Positions 4,346 through 6,413 of a stretch of DNA of 6,413 bases are shown in pieces. This stretch comes from Desulfobacterales bacterium (lineage in GTDB: Bacteria; Desulfobacterota; Desulfobacteria; Desulfobacterales; C00003106): NCBI GenBank assembly GCA_030613165.1, contig JAUWMN010000105.1, positions 1 to 6,413 on the forward strand, written 5' to 3'. The translations under genes and the position numbers were made by a program. How positions within the stretch are numbered: the stretch's first letter is position 1; each line of letters opens with the position of its first letter. The notes below the pieces were generated by a model. It was given only the letters and a program-made list of their open reading frames with translations. It did not search any database and was not told where the DNA came from.

Positions 4346-5902
4346 ATGGATAAGCCTATCGCATTTGAGTCGGAACTTCCACGTAGTTCCGAAGAAAATA
4401 TTACTACTGAGAGGCTCTCGACAGATATCGCCGACCGGAAACTTCTTAGCCGTCCCAATTTTAGCTTCCGGCTGCAAATGACTCTCGTGTTCATCCTGTT
4501 TTCTCTTATGTCGATGACCATTATTATAGGTTCCGTGGTCGCCATAAACAGGATCCAGCAAAAAGTCCATTTTCTTCAAGTCTCGGAAAGATATCTTTTT
4601 GAAATCGAACAGGCCAGGAGGTGGGAGAAAAACTACTTCCTGTACCACACAAACCTGGACGATGCAGTACAAAGCGTCAGTAACGCCCAAGTCCTCTTTT
4701 CCGAAAACTTGGAAAACATCCAAATTGTCCTTTCGCCAGAGCAAGTAAAGGCTATTATAAAAGACCTCGACACATACAGGAACCTCCTGCAAGAGCTTAT
4801 GATTCTGGAGAGAAGGGGAGTTAAGAAACCAGAAAAAAAACAAGGAATCGAAACAGCCTTAAGACAACATGGCGCTGAGATGGTAAAAACCGCATCTTCT
4901 ATGACTTTGAATGAGCAGAATTCGATGAACGATATGCTCGACCTGATCCATCGGCTTCCTATTTATTGTCTTGTTGTTGTCCTTGTAATGACATTTTTTT
5001 TCGCTCGTTTCCTGTCACAACGGCTGATGAAGCCACTGAATCGTCTCATTGACCGCACACAAAGAATAGCCAAGGGTGATTTTTCTCCGATGGAGCCGAT
5101 GCGCAAGTACCGAGACGAATTTACCACAGTGGAAGTCGCCATCAACCAAATGCTCGAGCAACTCGCCGCACATCAAACCGCCATGATGGAGTCACATAAA
5201 CTCCGAGCGATTGGAACCTTAACAGCAGGGGTTGCACACGAATTAAACAATCCGCTTAACAATATCATGCTTACCGCATATTCCCTGCGTGAGGACTATA
5301 AGAGCCTCTCCGAAGAAGATCTGGTTGAAATGATTAGCGATCTCATCGGAGAGGCAAAGCGGTCGCGGGGTATCGTGCGCAACCTGCTTGAGTTTGCGAG
5401 GGAGAGCGAATCGGTCTCCGAACCTCTTGAACTGGGCAACCTGCTTGAAGAAACAAAGAAATTGGCATTAAATCAGGTCAAGGTTTCCGGGGCAAGAATA
5501 GAGATGAGCATCCAACCCGACCTTCCTTATATACGCGGAGACAAACAGCAGTTGCAACAGGTTTTTCTAAATCTTATCCTGAACGCCGCGGATGCTGTCG
5601 GCAAAAACGGCAAGATAAAAATTGGGGTTGAAAAATCATCTTCGCACGGGTACTTGGCCGTTCACGTCGAAGACAATGGTTGTGGTATACCGGCCCACGC
5701 CCTCCCTTATATATTCGATCCCTTTTTTACCACGAAAGCGCCGGGCAAAGGGACCGGTCTGGGTCTTTCCGTCTCCCACGGGATCGTGAGCATGCACGGA
5801 GGTCGGATCGACGTTGCCAGTACAGAGGGAAAGCACACCAAGTTTACAGTAACGCTGCCGTCGGTCGGTATTCCCGCGAATTTAAAAAGGCCGAGCGTAT
5901 GA
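4346..5902 (+). CDS. Membrane-bound sensor histidine kinase (HAMP-HisKA-HATPase)
   Basis: The 518-residue inner-membrane kinase has a 42-residue cytoplasmic N-terminus and a first membrane helix at about 43-67. A periplasmic sensor region of about 137 residues (68-204) looks all-helical and includes ARRWEKNYFLY at 90-100. A second membrane helix lies at about 204-223, and a HAMP linker at about 222-275. The dimerisation/phosphoacceptor domain has AGVAHELNNPLNN with H298. The ATP-binding domain has an N box QQVFLNLILNAADA (N409, N413), G1 DNGCGIP (443-449), F box IFDPFFTTK (456-464) and G2 GKGTGLGLS (467-475), so all catalytic motifs are intact. The ligand is unknown; no PAS or GAF domain is seen. 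ATG 4346 is supported by GGAG (4331-4334) or the closer AGGT (4337-4340). The NtrC-type regulator starts 16 nt after its stop, so the two are almost certainly one operon and a cognate pair. Confidence 0.95.
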   Translation: MDKPIAFESELPRSSEENITTERLSTDIADRKLLSRPNFSFRLQMTLVFILFSLMSMTIIIGSVVAINRIQQKVHFLQVSERYLFEIEQARRWEKNYFLYHTNLDDAVQSVSNAQVLFSENLENIQIVLSPEQVKAIIKDLDTYRNLLQELMILERRGVKKPEKKQGIETALRQHGAEMVKTASSMTLNEQNSMNDMLDLIHRLPIYCLVVVLVMTFFFARFLSQRLMKPLNRLIDRTQRIAKGDFSPMEPMRKYRDEFTTVEVAINQMLEQLAAHQTAMMESHKLRAIGTLTAGVAHELNNPLNNIMLTAYSLREDYKSLSEEDLVEMISDLIGEAKRSRGIVRNLLEFARESESVSEPLELGNLLEETKKLALNQVKVSGARIEMSIQPDLPYIRGDKQQLQQVFLNLILNAADAVGKNGKIKIGVEKSSSHGYLAVHVEDNGCGIPAHALPYIFDPFFTTKAPGKGTGLGLSVSHGIVSMHGGRIDVASTEGKHTKFTVTLPSVGIPANLKRPSV

Positions 5903-5905
5903 GGC

Positions 5906-5911
5906 AGGAGG
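5906..5911 (+). promoter_or_regulatory. Strong ribosome binding site deciding the TTG start of the NtrC-type regulator
   Basis: AGGAGG lies 7 nt upstream of TTG 5919 and 10 nt upstream of TTG 5922. No ATG or GTG in the right frame precedes the receiver domain, so one of the two tandem TTG codons is the start; 5919 has the better spacing. Confidence 0.7.
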
Positions 5912-5918
5912 CTGTCTG

Positions 5919-6413
5919 TTGTTGAAAGATGACGACAAACACAAGTTGATACGTATTGCGATCATTGATGATGAGCCGTTGGTGCTGCGTAATCTGCAAA
6001 GGAAACTAATCAAAAACCATTTCCATGTGGAAACGTTTCAGGAATCCCCCAAAGCCCTCGATCGAATAAAAACAGATCCCTTCGATATTGTCCTGACCGA
6101 TATCCGTATGCCGGAAATGGACGGGATGGAAGTCCTTGACCGGGTCAAGGGACATTTCCCTAAAACAGAAGTGATTATGATGACCGGCTATGCATCCATC
6201 GAAAACGCGGTGGAGGCGGTAAAACGCGGAGCTTTTTACTACATTGAAAAGCCTTTTACCCCTGAAGAGGTAATGCTTATAGTAAACCGAGCCGTGGACA
6301 AGGTGCGTCTGCTTAATGAAAACAAACAGCTCAAAGAGGACCTTCTCACAAAAGATAATGTGAGGGAAATCATCGGCGACACCTCTCCCATACGGGAATT
6401 GATCAAGATCATA
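5919..6413 (+). CDS. NtrC-family sigma-54-dependent response regulator (5' part; 3' end outside window)
   Basis: The visible 165 codons encode a receiver domain (about 11-130): acidic pair D17/D18 in AIIDDEP, phosphoacceptor D61 in VLTDIRMPEMDG, switch T89 in MMTGYAS and K111 in IEKPFTP. A helical linker (LLNENKQLKEDL) and then REIIGDTSPIRELIKII follow, the characteristic opening of the AAA+ sigma-54-interaction domain. The rest of that domain and the expected Fis-type DNA-binding domain lie beyond the right edge; full-length relatives have about 450 residues. Family members bind enhancer palindromes about 100-200 bp upstream of -24/-12 promoters and, when phosphorylated, use ATP hydrolysis to open the sigma-54 polymerase complex. 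It follows the kinase gene by 16 nt, so co-transcription and phosphorylation by that kinase are likely. It is the natural candidate to bind the GTTTCATAKTGAAAC sites upstream of the two target genes in this window. Confidence 0.93.
   Translation, partial: MLKDDDKHKLIRIAIIDDEPLVLRNLQRKLIKNHFHVETFQESPKALDRIKTDPFDIVLTDIRMPEMDGMEVLDRVKGHFPKTEVIMMTGYASIENAVEAVKRGAFYYIEKPFTPEEVMLIVNRAVDKVRLLNENKQLKEDLLTKDNVREIIGDTSPIRELIKII

Noticed and set aside
4262..4843. Minus-strand 193-codon frame opposite the kinase gene
   Set aside because: It is antisense to a kinase with intact domain structure and has no supporting motif or start context.
6029..6042. GAAACGTTTC palindrome inside the NtrC-type regulator gene as another activator site
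   Set aside because: It lacks the N3 spacer and the outer CA/TG bases of the other sites, lies within coding sequence and has no promoter motif nearby.

Overview
The window (about 47% GC by eye) reads as bacterial chromosome, most likely from a Desulfobacterota/deltaproteobacterial-type organism. That guess rests on gene style: a PEP-synthase-like protein with a lineage-typical C-terminal domain, a HELNNP-type sensor kinase, an NtrC-type regulator and sigma-54-like promoters. It is inference, not a database result.

Layout. Positions 1-2455 (minus strand) hold one uninterrupted reading frame for a large PEP-synthase/pyruvate-phosphate-dikinase-like protein, cut by the left window edge before its stop. 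Positions 2456-2846 are a divergent regulatory region. Positions 2847-3260 (plus) encode a stand-alone receiver-domain protein. Positions 3261-3476 form a second regulatory region and leader. Positions 3477-3914 encode a divergent universal-stress-protein-like protein. Positions 3915-4345 are gene-free and contain a 159-bp fold-back element (MITE-like) with terminal inverted repeats and a 4-bp target duplication. Positions 4346-5902 encode a membrane sensor histidine kinase. From 5919 to the right edge runs the start of an NtrC-family sigma-54-dependent response regulator (receiver domain plus the beginning of the AAA+ domain).

The most notable signal is a duplicated regulatory module. Upstream of both the PEP-synthase-like gene and the USP-like gene there is, in the same order and nearly the same spacing: a 15-bp palindrome GTTTCATAKTGAAAC centred about 100 bp before the predicted start of transcription; an element TCAC-N7-CATAACWATT starting 43 bp before the promoter motif; and a sigma-54-like -24/-12 motif TTGGCACATTYYTTGA. 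This is the layout expected of an enhancer-binding protein, a possible DNA-bending site and RNA polymerase-sigma54. An NtrC-type regulator is encoded in the same cluster next to a cognate-looking kinase. The simplest model is that the kinase senses an envelope or energy signal, phosphorylates the NtrC-type regulator (and perhaps the stand-alone receiver as a branch or phosphate sink), and the regulator switches on the PEP-synthase-like protein and the USP-like protein together. The promoter and site calls come from reading the sequence; no expression or binding evidence is available.
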